From Pseudomonas sp. LB-090624 (GTDB lineage Bacteria > Pseudomonadota > Gammaproteobacteria > Pseudomonadales > Pseudomonadaceae): a stretch of 64,000 nt of DNA. Position numbers and translations under genes: made by a program. Positions 56,079 to 64,000 of this stretch are shown piece by piece. Position 1 is the first letter of the stretch. Every line of letters begins with the position of its first letter. The notes under the pieces were generated by a model. The model saw only the letters and a list, made by a program, of their open reading frames with translations, had not been told where the DNA came from and searched no databases. The stretch covers positions 124,001 to 188,000 of the forward strand of contig NZ_QJRL01000006.1 of assembly GCF_003205205.1 (NCBI RefSeq), in the 5' to 3' direction.

Positions 56079-57527
56079 TCACAACCCCAGGCACACATAC
56101 TTGATTTCAAGGTAATCCTCGATCCCGTAGCGTGCCCCTTCCCTGCCCAGCCCTGATGCCTTCACCCCGCCAAACGGGGCCACCTCGGTCGCCACCACGC
56201 CGACGTTGACCCCGACCATGCCATACTCCAGCGCCTCGGATACCCGCCAGATCCGCCCGACATCCCGTGCATACAGGTAGCAGGCCAGCCCGAACTCGGT
56301 ATCGTTGGCATGGGCAATAACCTCCTCTTCACTGCTGAAGCGGAAGATCGGCGCCACCGGGCCGAAGATTTCCTCGCGTGCCACGCGCATGTCCGGCGTC
56401 ACATCGGCGAGCAAGGTCGGCTCGAAGAAGGCCTCGCCCAGCGCATGCCTGCGCCCACCGACTACCACCCGCGCCCCCGCCTCCACCGCGTCGCCCACCA
56501 GGCGCTCGACGCCACTGGCAGCACGCCCGTCGATCATCGGCCCTACCTGGGTGCCAGGCGCATCGCCCTGCCCCACCACCAGTTCGCGCACGCGCTCGGC
56601 AAAGCGCGCGACAAAGCGCTCATAGATACCTTCCTGGATATAGAAACGGTTGGCGCAGACGCAGGTCTGGCCGCTGTTACGGAACTTGGCGATCAACGCG
56701 CCCTCCACGGCCTTTTCCAGGTCGGCATCGTCGAACACGATGAAAGGCGCATTGCCACCGAGCTCCATGGTCACTTTTTTCACCGTCGCCGCTGACTGTT
56801 GCAACAGCTGGATACCAATCGGCGTGGAGCCGGTGAACGACAATTTGCGCACCACCGGGCTGGCCGTCAGCTCACCGCCAATCGCCGCCGAATCGCCGGT
56901 TACCACGCTGAGCACGCCGGCAGGGATACCGGCGCGCTCAGCCAGCACACAGAGTGCCAACGCGCTGAAGGGGGTTTGCGAAGCAGGCTTGAGTACCAGC
57001 GTACAGCCTGCGGCCAAGGCCGGCGCTGCCTTGCGGGTAATCATCGCCGCAGGGAAATTCCAGGGTGTGATCGCCGCGCACACTCCGATCGGCTCCTTGG
57101 TCACGATCAGCCGGCGATCAGCGCTCGGCGAAGGAATGACATCGCCGTAGATACGCTTGCCCTCCTCGGCGTAAAACTCCACATAGGCTGCCGCAAAGGC
57201 AATCTCGCCACGGGACTCGGCCAATGGCTTGCCCTGCTCGGCCGTCATGATGCGTGCCAGGTCTTCCTGATGGGTGAGGATTTCGCGGAACCACGCCTGC
57301 AGCCGGGCGGCGCGCTCCTTGGCGGTGAGGGCACGCCAGGCCGGCAAGGCGCGTTCGGCAGCGGCGATGGCGCGGCGGGTTTCATCGGCGCCCATGCGGG
57401 GCACATGGCCGATGACCTCGCCGCTGGCCGGGTTGGTCACCGCAATGCGCTGGCCACTGTCGGCAGCCAGCCATTTTCCGTCGATATAGCAAACTTCACG
57501 CAGCAGATCACGATCGGCAAGGTTCAT
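56079..57527 (-). CDS. NAD(P)-dependent succinate-semialdehyde-type dehydrogenase
   Basis: Aldehyde dehydrogenase of 482 residues. The catalytic Cys is in FRNSGQTCVCANRFYIQ and the general-base Glu in TMELGGNAPFIVFDDADL, both typical of GabD. EPIGVCAAITPWNFPAAMIT binds the cofactor. It should oxidise succinate semialdehyde or a related semialdehyde to the acid. The preceding thiamin-enzyme gene ends with a strong terminator at 57552-57580, so this gene probably has its own promoter in the short gap. In the cluster it would take the aldehyde made by the thiamin enzyme. Confidence 0.91.
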   Translation of the reverse strand: MNLADRDLLREVCYIDGKWLAADSGQRIAVTNPASGEVIGHVPRMGADETRRAIAAAERALPAWRALTAKERAARLQAWFREILTHQEDLARIMTAEQGKPLAESRGEIAFAAAYVEFYAEEGKRIYGDVIPSPSADRRLIVTKEPIGVCAAITPWNFPAAMITRKAAPALAAGCTLVLKPASQTPFSALALCVLAERAGIPAGVLSVVTGDSAAIGGELTASPVVRKLSFTGSTPIGIQLLQQSAATVKKVTMELGGNAPFIVFDDADLEKAVEGALIAKFRNSGQTCVCANRFYIQEGIYERFVARFAERVRELVVGQGDAPGTQVGPMIDGRAASGVERLVGDAVEAGARVVVGGRRHALGEAFFEPTLLADVTPDMRVAREEIFGPVAPIFRFSSEEEVIAHANDTEFGLACYLYARDVGRIWRVSEALEYGMVGVNVGVVATEVAPFGGVKASGLGREGARYGIEDYLEIKYVCLGL

Positions 57528-57551
57528 GTCGATTGGCTCGTTCGAAGAAAG

Positions 57552-57580
57552 AAAAAGGTGGGGCCAGACGGCGCCCCACC
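57552..57580 (-). terminator. Rho-independent terminator after the thiamin-enzyme gene
   Basis: On the minus strand GGTGGGGC pairs with GCCCCACC around an eight-base loop and is followed by TTTTTCTTTC. It begins nine bases past the stop at 57590. This is the best intrinsic terminator in the window. Confidence 0.85.
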
Positions 57581-57589
57581 TGAGGCGAA

Positions 57590-59275
57590 TCAGCGCTGGG
57601 CCTGCAAGGCCTTGTCGCGGATCTGGCTGAGGGTCATGCGCGGCGTCAGGGCCTCGGGGTCGACCTGGATCTCGATCAGCGCCGGCTTGCCCGAGGCCTG
57701 GCAGCGCTCGAAGGCGGCGGCGAAGTCTTCGGTGCGGGTAACCGTCTCACCGTGCAGCCCGTAGGCGCGTGCAAGTGCCGCGAAGTCCGGGTTGTGCAGT
57801 TCGGTGCCGGAAACCCGCCCTGGGTAGCTGCGCTCCTGGTGCATGCGGATGGTGCCGTACATGCCGTTGTTGACGACGATGGTGATCAGCCGAGCGTCGT
57901 AGTGCACCGCTGTGGCCAGCTCCTGGCCGTTCATCAGGAAGCAGCCGTCACCGGCGAAGGCCACCACGGTGCGTTGCGGGCAGGTCAGTTTGGCGGCCAC
58001 CGCTGCGGGCACTCCATAGCCCATCGAGCCGTTGGTTGGGCCCAGCAGCGTACGGAACACCTGGTGCTGGTAACCACGGTGCACCCAGCCGGTGTAGTTG
58101 CCAGCCCCGCAGGTGAGAATGCTGTCGGCTGGCAGGGTTTTGTTCAGCCAAGCAATCACTTCGCTCATCTGCACGTCGCCCGGCGAACGCGGGGTTTCGA
58201 AGTTACCCCGGTAGCCACTGTTGAGGCTGGCGACCCAGTCGGCGAACGCGTCCGGGCGCACCGGCCCGAGGATATTGGCCTGACGCAGGAAGCTGCCCGG
58301 GCCTGCATTGATGCCCAGGGTCGGCTGGTAGACGCGGCCAATTTCCTCAGCGCTGGCATGCACGTGCACCAAGGCCTGCTTGGGTGTGGGGATGTCAACC
58401 AAGGCGTAGCCGCCGGTCGTCATCTCGCCCAGCCGGGCACCGACCACGATCAGCAGGTCGGACTGCTTGACCGCCTCTACCAGCACCGGGCCGGCCGCCA
58501 GACCCAGGTCACCGGCGTAGTGCGAGTCGGTGTTGTCGAACAGATCCTGGCAACGGAATGAGGCCGCCAGCGGCAGGTTCTGGGTGTGCACGAACCGTTT
58601 CAGGTCGGCCACTGCCTCGGCCGTCCAGCCCCCGCCGCCAGCCACCACCAAGGGCCGCTCGGCCTTGGCCAGCAACTGCTGCAGCTCCCCCAAGGCTTCG
58701 GGTGCCGGCGCTGCCTCGACGCGCTTGGCCGGGCGAGCATCGGCCACCTGCACCAGGTCGGTCAGCATGTCTTCCGGCAAGGCGATCACCACCGGGCCGG
58801 GGCGGCCACTGATGGCACGCTGGAAAGCCTGATTGACCAGTTCGGGGATGCGTGTGGCGTCGTCGATCTGCACCACCCACTTGGCCATCTGGCCGAACAT
58901 GCGGCGGTAGTCCACCTCCTGGAAAGCCTCGCGCTCGATCTGGTCGCGAGCCACCTGGCCGATGAACAGCAGCATTGGCGTGGAGTCCTGGAACGCTGTG
59001 TGCACGCCCACCGAGGCGTTGGTCGCACCCGGGCCACGGGTGACGAAGCAGATACCCGGCTTGCCGGTCAGCTTGCCATAGGCCTCGGCCATGTAGGCGG
59101 CGCCACCTTCCTGGCGGCAGACGATCAGGTCGATTTCATCCTGTACGTCATGCAGCGCATCGAGCACCGCCAGGTAGCTTTCGCCAGGCACGCAGAAGGC
59201 GCGCTCGACACCATTCACGCGCAAGGCATCGACCAGCACCTGGCCGCCACTGCGCTTTACTTCGGAGTTGCTCAT
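57590..59275 (-). CDS. Thiamin diphosphate-dependent 2-oxoacid decarboxylase-like enzyme
   Basis: Protein of 561 residues of the acetolactate-synthase/benzoylformate-decarboxylase superfamily. The catalytic Glu region is LIVCRQEGGAAYMAEAYGKL, and the cofactor and Mg motif GDGCFLMNGQELATAV ends in VNNGMYG. It may decarboxylate a 2-oxoacid to an aldehyde, since it sits beside an aldehyde dehydrogenase and an aminotransferase. A carboligase (acetolactate-like) role remains possible. It is the second gene of a pair with the FAD oxidoreductase, 25 bases apart, and a strong terminator follows. Confidence 0.87.
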   Translation of the reverse strand: MSNSEVKRSGGQVLVDALRVNGVERAFCVPGESYLAVLDALHDVQDEIDLIVCRQEGGAAYMAEAYGKLTGKPGICFVTRGPGATNASVGVHTAFQDSTPMLLFIGQVARDQIEREAFQEVDYRRMFGQMAKWVVQIDDATRIPELVNQAFQRAISGRPGPVVIALPEDMLTDLVQVADARPAKRVEAAPAPEALGELQQLLAKAERPLVVAGGGGWTAEAVADLKRFVHTQNLPLAASFRCQDLFDNTDSHYAGDLGLAAGPVLVEAVKQSDLLIVVGARLGEMTTGGYALVDIPTPKQALVHVHASAEEIGRVYQPTLGINAGPGSFLRQANILGPVRPDAFADWVASLNSGYRGNFETPRSPGDVQMSEVIAWLNKTLPADSILTCGAGNYTGWVHRGYQHQVFRTLLGPTNGSMGYGVPAAVAAKLTCPQRTVVAFAGDGCFLMNGQELATAVHYDARLITIVVNNGMYGTIRMHQERSYPGRVSGTELHNPDFAALARAYGLHGETVTRTEDFAAAFERCQASGKPALIEIQVDPEALTPRMTLSQIRDKALQAQR

Positions 59276-59300
59276 TGTTGTTCTCCCTCAGGCGCTGCGA

Positions 59301-60497
59301 TCAGATGACCGAATCTTCCAGGAACGGCTTGTTGTCGATTACCCGCTGGTAGCTCAGCGCGCCCAGGTCGAGCGAGCGGTAGGCACCATAGGTGATCAGC
59401 TCGGACAGCCCGCGGCCGATGGCCGGTGCCTGCTGCAGGCCGTGGCCGCTGAAGCCGTTGCAGAACAGGAAGTTGCCGACCTCGTTGTGCGGACCGACGA
59501 TGGCGTTGTGGTCGAGCACGCAGAAGTCGTAATGCCCGGCCCAGTAGTTGACGACCTTGATGCCTTCGAATGCCGGCACGCGCTCGGCGAGGATCGGCCA
59601 GACTTCTTCGTCGAACTCGGCGTGCAGCACCTCGAAGTCCTCGAAGTCCACTTCCGGGTCGTTTTTTGGATACGTGCCGCCCAGATAGAACTTGCCCTCC
59701 GGGCGGAAGAACACCCCGGTCGGGTCGATGGTCAGCGGCACGGTACCTTCCAGCGGCGTACGGCAATCGAACACGAACAGCGAACGACGGCGTGGCTCGA
59801 CCGGAATGTCCAGGCCGGCCATGCGCGCGACCTGGGTGCCGCGGGTACCGGCACAGTTGACCAACAGGCCGCAGCCAATGCGCTCGCCGCTGGCCAATTG
59901 CACGCCAGTGATGCGATCGCCTTCACGCCGGATGCCGACCACTTGGTTCTCGATGTACTCGATACCCATCGAACGCGCCTTGCGACGGAAGCCGTTGAGC
60001 ATGCCCAGGCTGTCGAACCAGCCTTCGCCGCTCTGGCCGTAGCTGGCGCCTGCGAGGCTGTCGATATTCACCCAGGGGAATTTGCGCTTGAGCTGTTCGG
60101 GGTCGAGCAGATGGACATCGGCGCCGTGGGATACCTGGGTATCGTGCAGGCGGCGAAGCACTTCATAACCCTTGTCGTCACCGAGGAACAGGTAGCCGTT
60201 TTCGTGAAAGGCCAGGTCCGGGCGATCGCCTTCCACTTCCATCACATCCGGGAAGCTGCGCACGAACTCGGCGCCGAATTTGGAGATTTCGATGTTGATC
60301 GGATTGGAGAACTGCTGGCGAATCGAACTGCTCGACAGTGCGGTGGCCGATTTGTTGTAGGTCCAGTCGCGCTCGATGACCAGTACCGAACCTTTGAAGT
60401 CCGGGTTGTTGGCCAGGAAGTAGGCGGTAGCGCTGCCGTTGACTGCGCCGCCGACGATCACCACATCATAATTCTGTTGTTTAGCGGTGGAAGCCAT
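59301..60497 (-). CDS. DadA/sarcosine-oxidase-like FAD oxidoreductase
   Basis: Flavoenzyme of 398 residues of the DAO family. YDVVIVGGAVNGSATAYFLA binds FAD at the N-terminus, and GNFLFCNGFSGHGLQQAPAI is the typical C-terminal FAD motif. SSSSIRQQFSNPINIEIS resembles FOXRED1/glycine-oxidase relatives, which oxidise amines or D-amino acids. In this cluster it could give the 2-oxoacid by an alternative route to the aminotransferase, or act on an N-alkyl amino acid. AGAGAG precedes the ATG. The substrate is unknown. Confidence 0.88.
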   Translation of the reverse strand: MASTAKQQNYDVVIVGGAVNGSATAYFLANNPDFKGSVLVIERDWTYNKSATALSSSSIRQQFSNPINIEISKFGAEFVRSFPDVMEVEGDRPDLAFHENGYLFLGDDKGYEVLRRLHDTQVSHGADVHLLDPEQLKRKFPWVNIDSLAGASYGQSGEGWFDSLGMLNGFRRKARSMGIEYIENQVVGIRREGDRITGVQLASGERIGCGLLVNCAGTRGTQVARMAGLDIPVEPRRRSLFVFDCRTPLEGTVPLTIDPTGVFFRPEGKFYLGGTYPKNDPEVDFEDFEVLHAEFDEEVWPILAERVPAFEGIKVVNYWAGHYDFCVLDHNAIVGPHNEVGNFLFCNGFSGHGLQQAPAIGRGLSELITYGAYRSLDLGALSYQRVIDNKPFLEDSVI

Positions 60498-60550
60498 GGA
60501 GTGAGCTCTCTTCTGATGTTGCGCTGATCACAATGCAGATGGCCCTGTTC

Positions 60551-60584
60551 CGGCCCCCTCGCCGGCAAGCCAGCGAGAGGGCCG
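60551..60584. repeat. REP-like hairpin between catabolic genes
   Basis: CGGCCCCCTCGC pairs with GCGAGAGGGCCG (one wobble) around CGGCAAGCCA. It lies eight bases beyond the SDR stop and 54 bases before the FAD oxidoreductase ATG on the minus strand. It resembles decayed P. putida REP elements and may limit read-through. Confidence 0.55.
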
Positions 60585-60591
60585 AAACAAG

Positions 60592-61404
60592 TCATTTCGG
60601 ATCTTCGAAATGCCCGGCACCGGCGAAGTTGCCGCCGTGGTAGCGCGCGGCTGGCTCGTCAGGCTTGAGCGGCGGATGCTCGGCAAGCACCTTCTCGCGA
60701 TAGTCATCGGCGCTGTCTTTCGGCACGTAGCCGATGGACGAGGCCAGACGGTTGTCCCACAGGCTTTCGCGGTTGTTCGACATGCCGTACACGATCATGT
60801 GGCCAACCCGCGGCGCCAGCAGTGAGCGCTCGGTGAGCTGGGCGAAGTCGTCGAACGACAGCCAGGTGGCGAGCATGCGCCGGTCCAGCGGCTCGAGGAA
60901 CGACGAGCCGATGCGCAGGTTGACCGACTCGATGGCGAACTTGTCCCAGTAATAGCGGCCCAGGTCCTCGGCAAAACATTTGCTGAGGCCATAAAGACTG
61001 TCGGGGCGATGCGCGGCGGTAGCGTCAATGGTCTCGGTGCGATCGTAGAAGCCGATGGCGTGGTTGGAACTGGCGTACACCACGCGCTTGACGCCGTTGC
61101 GCCGGGCGGCTTCATAGATGTTGTAGGTGCCGACGATGTTGCCGTTGAGGATCTTGTCGAAGGTGTCCTCCACCGGCACGCCACCGGCATGCACGATGGC
61201 ATCGACACCCTCGGTCAGCGGCAGCACGTCGTCGAAATTGCCCAGGTCGCAGCGCACCAGTTGTTCATGGGGCGCAGCATGGCCCAGGTCGGCGATGTCG
61301 GTCAGGCGCAGCTCGTCAGCGAATTGCGCCAGGTGCTTGCGCAGCACGCTACCCAGGCGCCCGGCGGCGCCGGTGATCAGCAGGCGTTTGAATGGCTTGC
61401 TCAT
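60592..61404 (-). CDS. NAD-dependent epimerase/dehydratase, uronate-dehydrogenase-like
   Basis: Extended SDR of 270 residues. LLITGAAGRLGSVLRKHL binds NAD, and YASSNHAIGFYDRTE and DSLYGLSKCFAEDLGRYYWD contain the catalytic Ser, Tyr and Lys. Even the later WLSFDDFAQL and YGMSNNRESLWDNR follow the uronate dehydrogenase (Udh) pattern. Udh oxidises galacturonate or glucuronate to the aldarolactone. Here the neighbours are amino acid enzymes, so the substrate may differ. It lies 26 bases after the aminotransferase gene in the same operon. Confidence 0.86.
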   Translation of the reverse strand: MSKPFKRLLITGAAGRLGSVLRKHLAQFADELRLTDIADLGHAAPHEQLVRCDLGNFDDVLPLTEGVDAIVHAGGVPVEDTFDKILNGNIVGTYNIYEAARRNGVKRVVYASSNHAIGFYDRTETIDATAAHRPDSLYGLSKCFAEDLGRYYWDKFAIESVNLRIGSSFLEPLDRRMLATWLSFDDFAQLTERSLLAPRVGHMIVYGMSNNRESLWDNRLASSIGYVPKDSADDYREKVLAEHPPLKPDEPAARYHGGNFAGAGHFEDPK

Positions 61405-61430
61405 GATTTACCTCTGTGTAGATCGATTGA

Positions 61431-62633
61431 TCAGACCAGCGCCGCAAACGCGTCGCGCAGCTGGCCCAGTGCCTGTTCCAGTTCCTGACGGGACGTGGCG
61501 AAAGACAGGCGGACATAAGGCTCCACGCCGAACGCCGAGCCTGGTACGGTCGCCACCTTGCCTACACGCAACAGGTACGCCGACAGCTCGGTATCGTTGC
61601 TGATCACGTGGCCGTCCGGGGTGCGCTTGCCGATGAAGGCACTAACCTCGGGGAAGGCATAGAACGCACCCTGCGGCATCTGCAGCTTGAGGCCGGGGAT
61701 CTGCGCCAGGCCGTCGACCACCAGGGCGCCACGCGCCTGGTACTCACGGTTGGCGTCACGCACGAACGTCTGCGGGCCGTTCAGTGCCGCCACCGCAGCC
61801 AACTGCGAAATGCTCGACGGGCAGGTGGTGGTCTGCGATTGGGTTTTGTTCATGGCCACGATCAGGTCTTTGGAACCTGCCGCATAACCCAGACGGTAGC
61901 CGGTCATGGCGTAGGCCTTCGACACACCATTGATCAGCAAGGTGCGCTCGCGCAGTTGCGGGCACGCCGTGACGAACGACACGAAAGGCTGGTCGCCGAG
62001 CACGATGTGCTCATAGATTTCGTCCGAGATGATCAGCACCTTCGGGTGGCGCTCCAGCACCTTGCCCAGGGCGGCAAACTCCTCGCGGGTGAAGATCGCC
62101 CCGCTCGGGTTGTTCGGCGAGTTGAGCATCACCCAGCGCGTACGCGGGGTGATCGCAGCCTCCAACTGCTGCGCAGTGACCTTGAAGCCCTGTTCGGCAC
62201 CGCAAGGGATAACCACCGGGACACCGCCGTTGAGCATCGCCATGTCGGTGTACGACACCCAGTATGGTGCCGGGGTGATCACCTCGTCGCCTTCTTCCAG
62301 GGTGGCCAGGAAGGCGTTGAACAGCAATTGCTTGGCACCATTGCCCACACAGATTTCGTCCAGGCCATAGACCAGGTCGTTTTCCCGGGCGAACTTGTCG
62401 ACGATAGCCTGGCGCAGCACTTCCAGGCCGTTGGGCCCGGTGTAGTGGTTGTTGCCGGCGAGCATCGCCTGATAGGCCGCCTCGATCACGTGGGCCGGCA
62501 CGTTGTAGTCTGGCTCGCCCAGCGCGAGGTTGATGACCGGTTCGCCCTTGGCCAGCATCTGCTTGGCCAGCACCGACACGGCCATGCTCGGCGAGCTTTT
62601 AACTGCCTTGACGCGGCTGCTTTGCACGTCCAT
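61431..62633 (-). CDS. Class I aminotransferase, aspartate-aminotransferase-like
   Basis: PLP enzyme of 400 residues. The PLP lysine is in LINGVSKAYAMTGYRLGYAA, substrate-binding Arg in PYVRLSFATS, and NSPNNPSGAIFTREE and ISDEIYEHI bind the cofactor. It belongs to the Igamma aspartate aminotransferase group (PSMAVSVLAKQMLAKGEPVI at the N-terminus). It should convert an amino acid such as glutamate or aspartate to its 2-oxoacid. AAGGAG lies upstream inside the end of the hydantoinase gene, whose stop is three bases before the ATG, so the genes are coupled. Confidence 0.9.
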   Translation of the reverse strand: MDVQSSRVKAVKSSPSMAVSVLAKQMLAKGEPVINLALGEPDYNVPAHVIEAAYQAMLAGNNHYTGPNGLEVLRQAIVDKFARENDLVYGLDEICVGNGAKQLLFNAFLATLEEGDEVITPAPYWVSYTDMAMLNGGVPVVIPCGAEQGFKVTAQQLEAAITPRTRWVMLNSPNNPSGAIFTREEFAALGKVLERHPKVLIISDEIYEHIVLGDQPFVSFVTACPQLRERTLLINGVSKAYAMTGYRLGYAAGSKDLIVAMNKTQSQTTTCPSSISQLAAVAALNGPQTFVRDANREYQARGALVVDGLAQIPGLKLQMPQGAFYAFPEVSAFIGKRTPDGHVISNDTELSAYLLRVGKVATVPGSAFGVEPYVRLSFATSRQELEQALGQLRDAFAALV

Positions 62634-62636
62634 CGC

Positions 62637-64000
62637 TCAATGCTCCTTGGCGGCTTCGAAGCCGTAGTCGTGACGCGCCTGCTCGGCGCTGATGTAGCCG
62701 AAGCGCAAGTCACGCTCGACTTGCTGGCGGTCGCGTAGGCGGGGGTCGCCGTAGCCACCGCCGCCGGGCAGTCGCAATACCAGCCGACGGTCTGCCGGCA
62801 CGAATTGCTGGCCCTTGCCGCGCAGCAGGGTGCCGTCATCCAGGCCGACGAAGCCTTCGGCGCCCTGCTGGCCACCCTCAAGGCCGCGAGCAGCATGCTG
62901 GATACGGTCGAACATGGCGCTGAAGCGGAAGCTGTAGCCCTCGGCCGCAGACACTTCGATTTCCTGGCCCAGACCGCCGCGCAGCTGGCCGGCACCGCCG
63001 GAGCCTTCACGCAGCTCCTTGCGCCACACCACCACGGGGCCAGCGTGCTCGGTAGCTTCCACCGGCATGGTGTGCACGCCACTGGGGAAGGCCGTGGCGC
63101 TGAGGCCATCCATCGCCGAACGGGCGCCCATGCCGCCACTGTTGAACATCAGCATCTCGGCGTTGCGGCCGTGCGGGTTGTTTTCCAGCGGGCGTACGCT
63201 CAAGTGCAGGTTCCACAGGGCACTGGCACCTTCGGCCGGCACCTTGCCCGGCAGACACTTGTGCAGCGCACCCAGCACCAGGTCGGGGACGAAGTGGCCG
63301 AGCACATGGCGCACCGACACTGGCGCCGGGTGCTTGGCATTGAGGATGCAACCCTCTGGTGCAGTGACTTCGAACGGCTCCAGTGATGCGCTGTTGTTAG
63401 GAATTTCAGGTGCAACGATGCACTTCAGGCCATAGCAGGCATAGGCCTTGGCGTAACCCAGCGGCACGTTGATGCCAAACTGGCTCATGCCCGAGGTGCC
63501 GGTGAAGTCGCTTTTGATCCCATCGGGACCGACCGTGATGGTGACCGCCAGGGTCACCGGCACGTCGTAGCCGTCAAGGGTCATGCTGTTGCTGTAGGTG
63601 CCATGCGGCAGCGACTTGAAGCACTCCAGCGTGGCACGGCGGCTGTGCTCGAGGATGAAGCCGCCGATGTGTTCCAGGTCGTCCAGCCTGAACTCTTCGA
63701 GCATGTCGAGCAGGCGCTTGTGGCCAGTCTCGTTGCACGCCGACAATGCGTAGAAGTCACCCACCACGCGGTCGTTCTCACGTACGTTGTTGCGCAGGAT
63801 GTTGATCAGGTCACGGTTGACCTGGCCGCGCTCGAACAGCTTCATGATCGGGATGAACAGGCCTTCTTCGTACACCTCGCGGGCATCAGGACCAAAGCCG
63901 CGGCCGCCGATGTCGACCACATGCGCGGTGCTGGCGAAGTAGCCGATCAGCTTGCCCTTGTAGAAGGACGGGGAAACGATGGTGATATCGTGCAGGTGAC
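62637..64000 (-). CDS. Hydantoinase B/oxoprolinase (HyuB) family protein, N-terminus beyond window
   Basis: The frame is open from the stop at 62637 to the right edge, 454 codons, with the N-terminus outside. IGGRGFGPDAREVYEEGLFI, FTGTSGMSQFGINVPLGYAK and the C-terminal LPGGGGYGDPRLRDRQQVER are HyuB family signatures. HyuB partners an HyuA ATPase, expected just to the right, to open hydantoins, 5-oxoproline or lactams with ATP. About 60-110 N-terminal residues are probably missing. It heads the operon with the aminotransferase and the SDR. The ring substrate is unknown. Confidence 0.88.
   Translation of the reverse strand, partial: HLHDITIVSPSFYKGKLIGYFASTAHVVDIGGRGFGPDAREVYEEGLFIPIMKLFERGQVNRDLINILRNNVRENDRVVGDFYALSACNETGHKRLLDMLEEFRLDDLEHIGGFILEHSRRATLECFKSLPHGTYSNSMTLDGYDVPVTLAVTITVGPDGIKSDFTGTSGMSQFGINVPLGYAKAYACYGLKCIVAPEIPNNSASLEPFEVTAPEGCILNAKHPAPVSVRHVLGHFVPDLVLGALHKCLPGKVPAEGASALWNLHLSVRPLENNPHGRNAEMLMFNSGGMGARSAMDGLSATAFPSGVHTMPVEATEHAGPVVVWRKELREGSGGAGQLRGGLGQEIEVSAAEGYSFRFSAMFDRIQHAARGLEGGQQGAEGFVGLDDGTLLRGKGQQFVPADRRLVLRLPGGGGYGDPRLRDRQQVERDLRFGYISAEQARHDYGFEAAKEH

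Overview
The window is high-GC DNA with Pseudomonas gene content: type I secretion of a giant RTX peroxidase, quinate/shikimate and vanillate catabolism, many LysR and GntR regulators, and REP-type palindromes of the P. putida kind. I read it as a chromosomal segment from the Pseudomonas putida group. From memory, the first ~27 kb runs in the order of KT2440 genes PP_2561 down to about PP_2543. The vanAB-vanR-mrdA block corresponds to PP_3736-PP_3741, so the window appears to cross a rearrangement relative to KT2440. That comparison is recall and was not computed. I saw no tRNA, rRNA, insertion sequence, integrase or CRISPR array.

Layout. (1) 1-13.6 kb: the N-terminal 2889 codons of a giant RTX haem-peroxidase run off the left edge. 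They contain two complete animal-type peroxidase modules, each followed by calcium-binding repeats. The three-part type I exporter (ABC, adaptor, outer-membrane channel) is encoded divergently, followed by a PAS-GGDEF protein and a methyltransferase. (2) 15.3-21.4 kb: quiC1 (3-dehydroshikimate dehydratase fusion) diverges from an MHS-type transporter gene across a 290-base region carrying a PcaR-like box. An aromatic amino acid decarboxylase and a LysR regulator follow. (3) 21.5-27.7 kb: a YebC paralogue, then an FAD oxidoreductase, an OPA-type MFS transporter and a divergent LysR that together resemble an aminophosphonate-type cassette, then DUF2784 and tam genes. (4) 27.7-40.3 kb: accessory genes (GABA-permease-like transporter with a MocR regulator, thioesterase, glutathione transferase, efflux MFS with LysR, 2-hydroxyacid dehydrogenase, 5'-nucleotidase, SDR), mixed with relics of a LysR gene, an MFS gene and a MarR gene. 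(5) 40.5-44.6 kb: an ABC/FtsX/AttH-type lipoprotein operon. (6) 45-50 kb: vanAB with two VanR-like palindromes around the promoter, vanR, and a second mrdA (PBP2). (7) 50-64 kb: a large catabolic island. It holds a branched-chain-amino-acid-type ABC importer, a divergent FadR-family regulator, a succinate-semialdehyde-type dehydrogenase, a ThDP 2-oxoacid decarboxylase-like enzyme, a DadA-like FAD oxidoreductase, a uronate-dehydrogenase-like SDR, an aspartate-type aminotransferase, and hydantoinase B/oxoprolinase running off the right edge.

How the parts work together. The exporter very probably secretes the divergent RTX peroxidase. QuiC1, the MHS transporter and VanAB all feed protocatechuate, and PcaR-like sequences occur upstream of both quiC1 and vanA, which suggests common control. 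The right-hand island reads as one pathway: import, opening of a cyclic amide to an amino acid, deamination to a 2-oxoacid, decarboxylation to an aldehyde, and oxidation to an acid. The substrate is unknown. This island and the two-module peroxidase are the best candidates here for undescribed biology.
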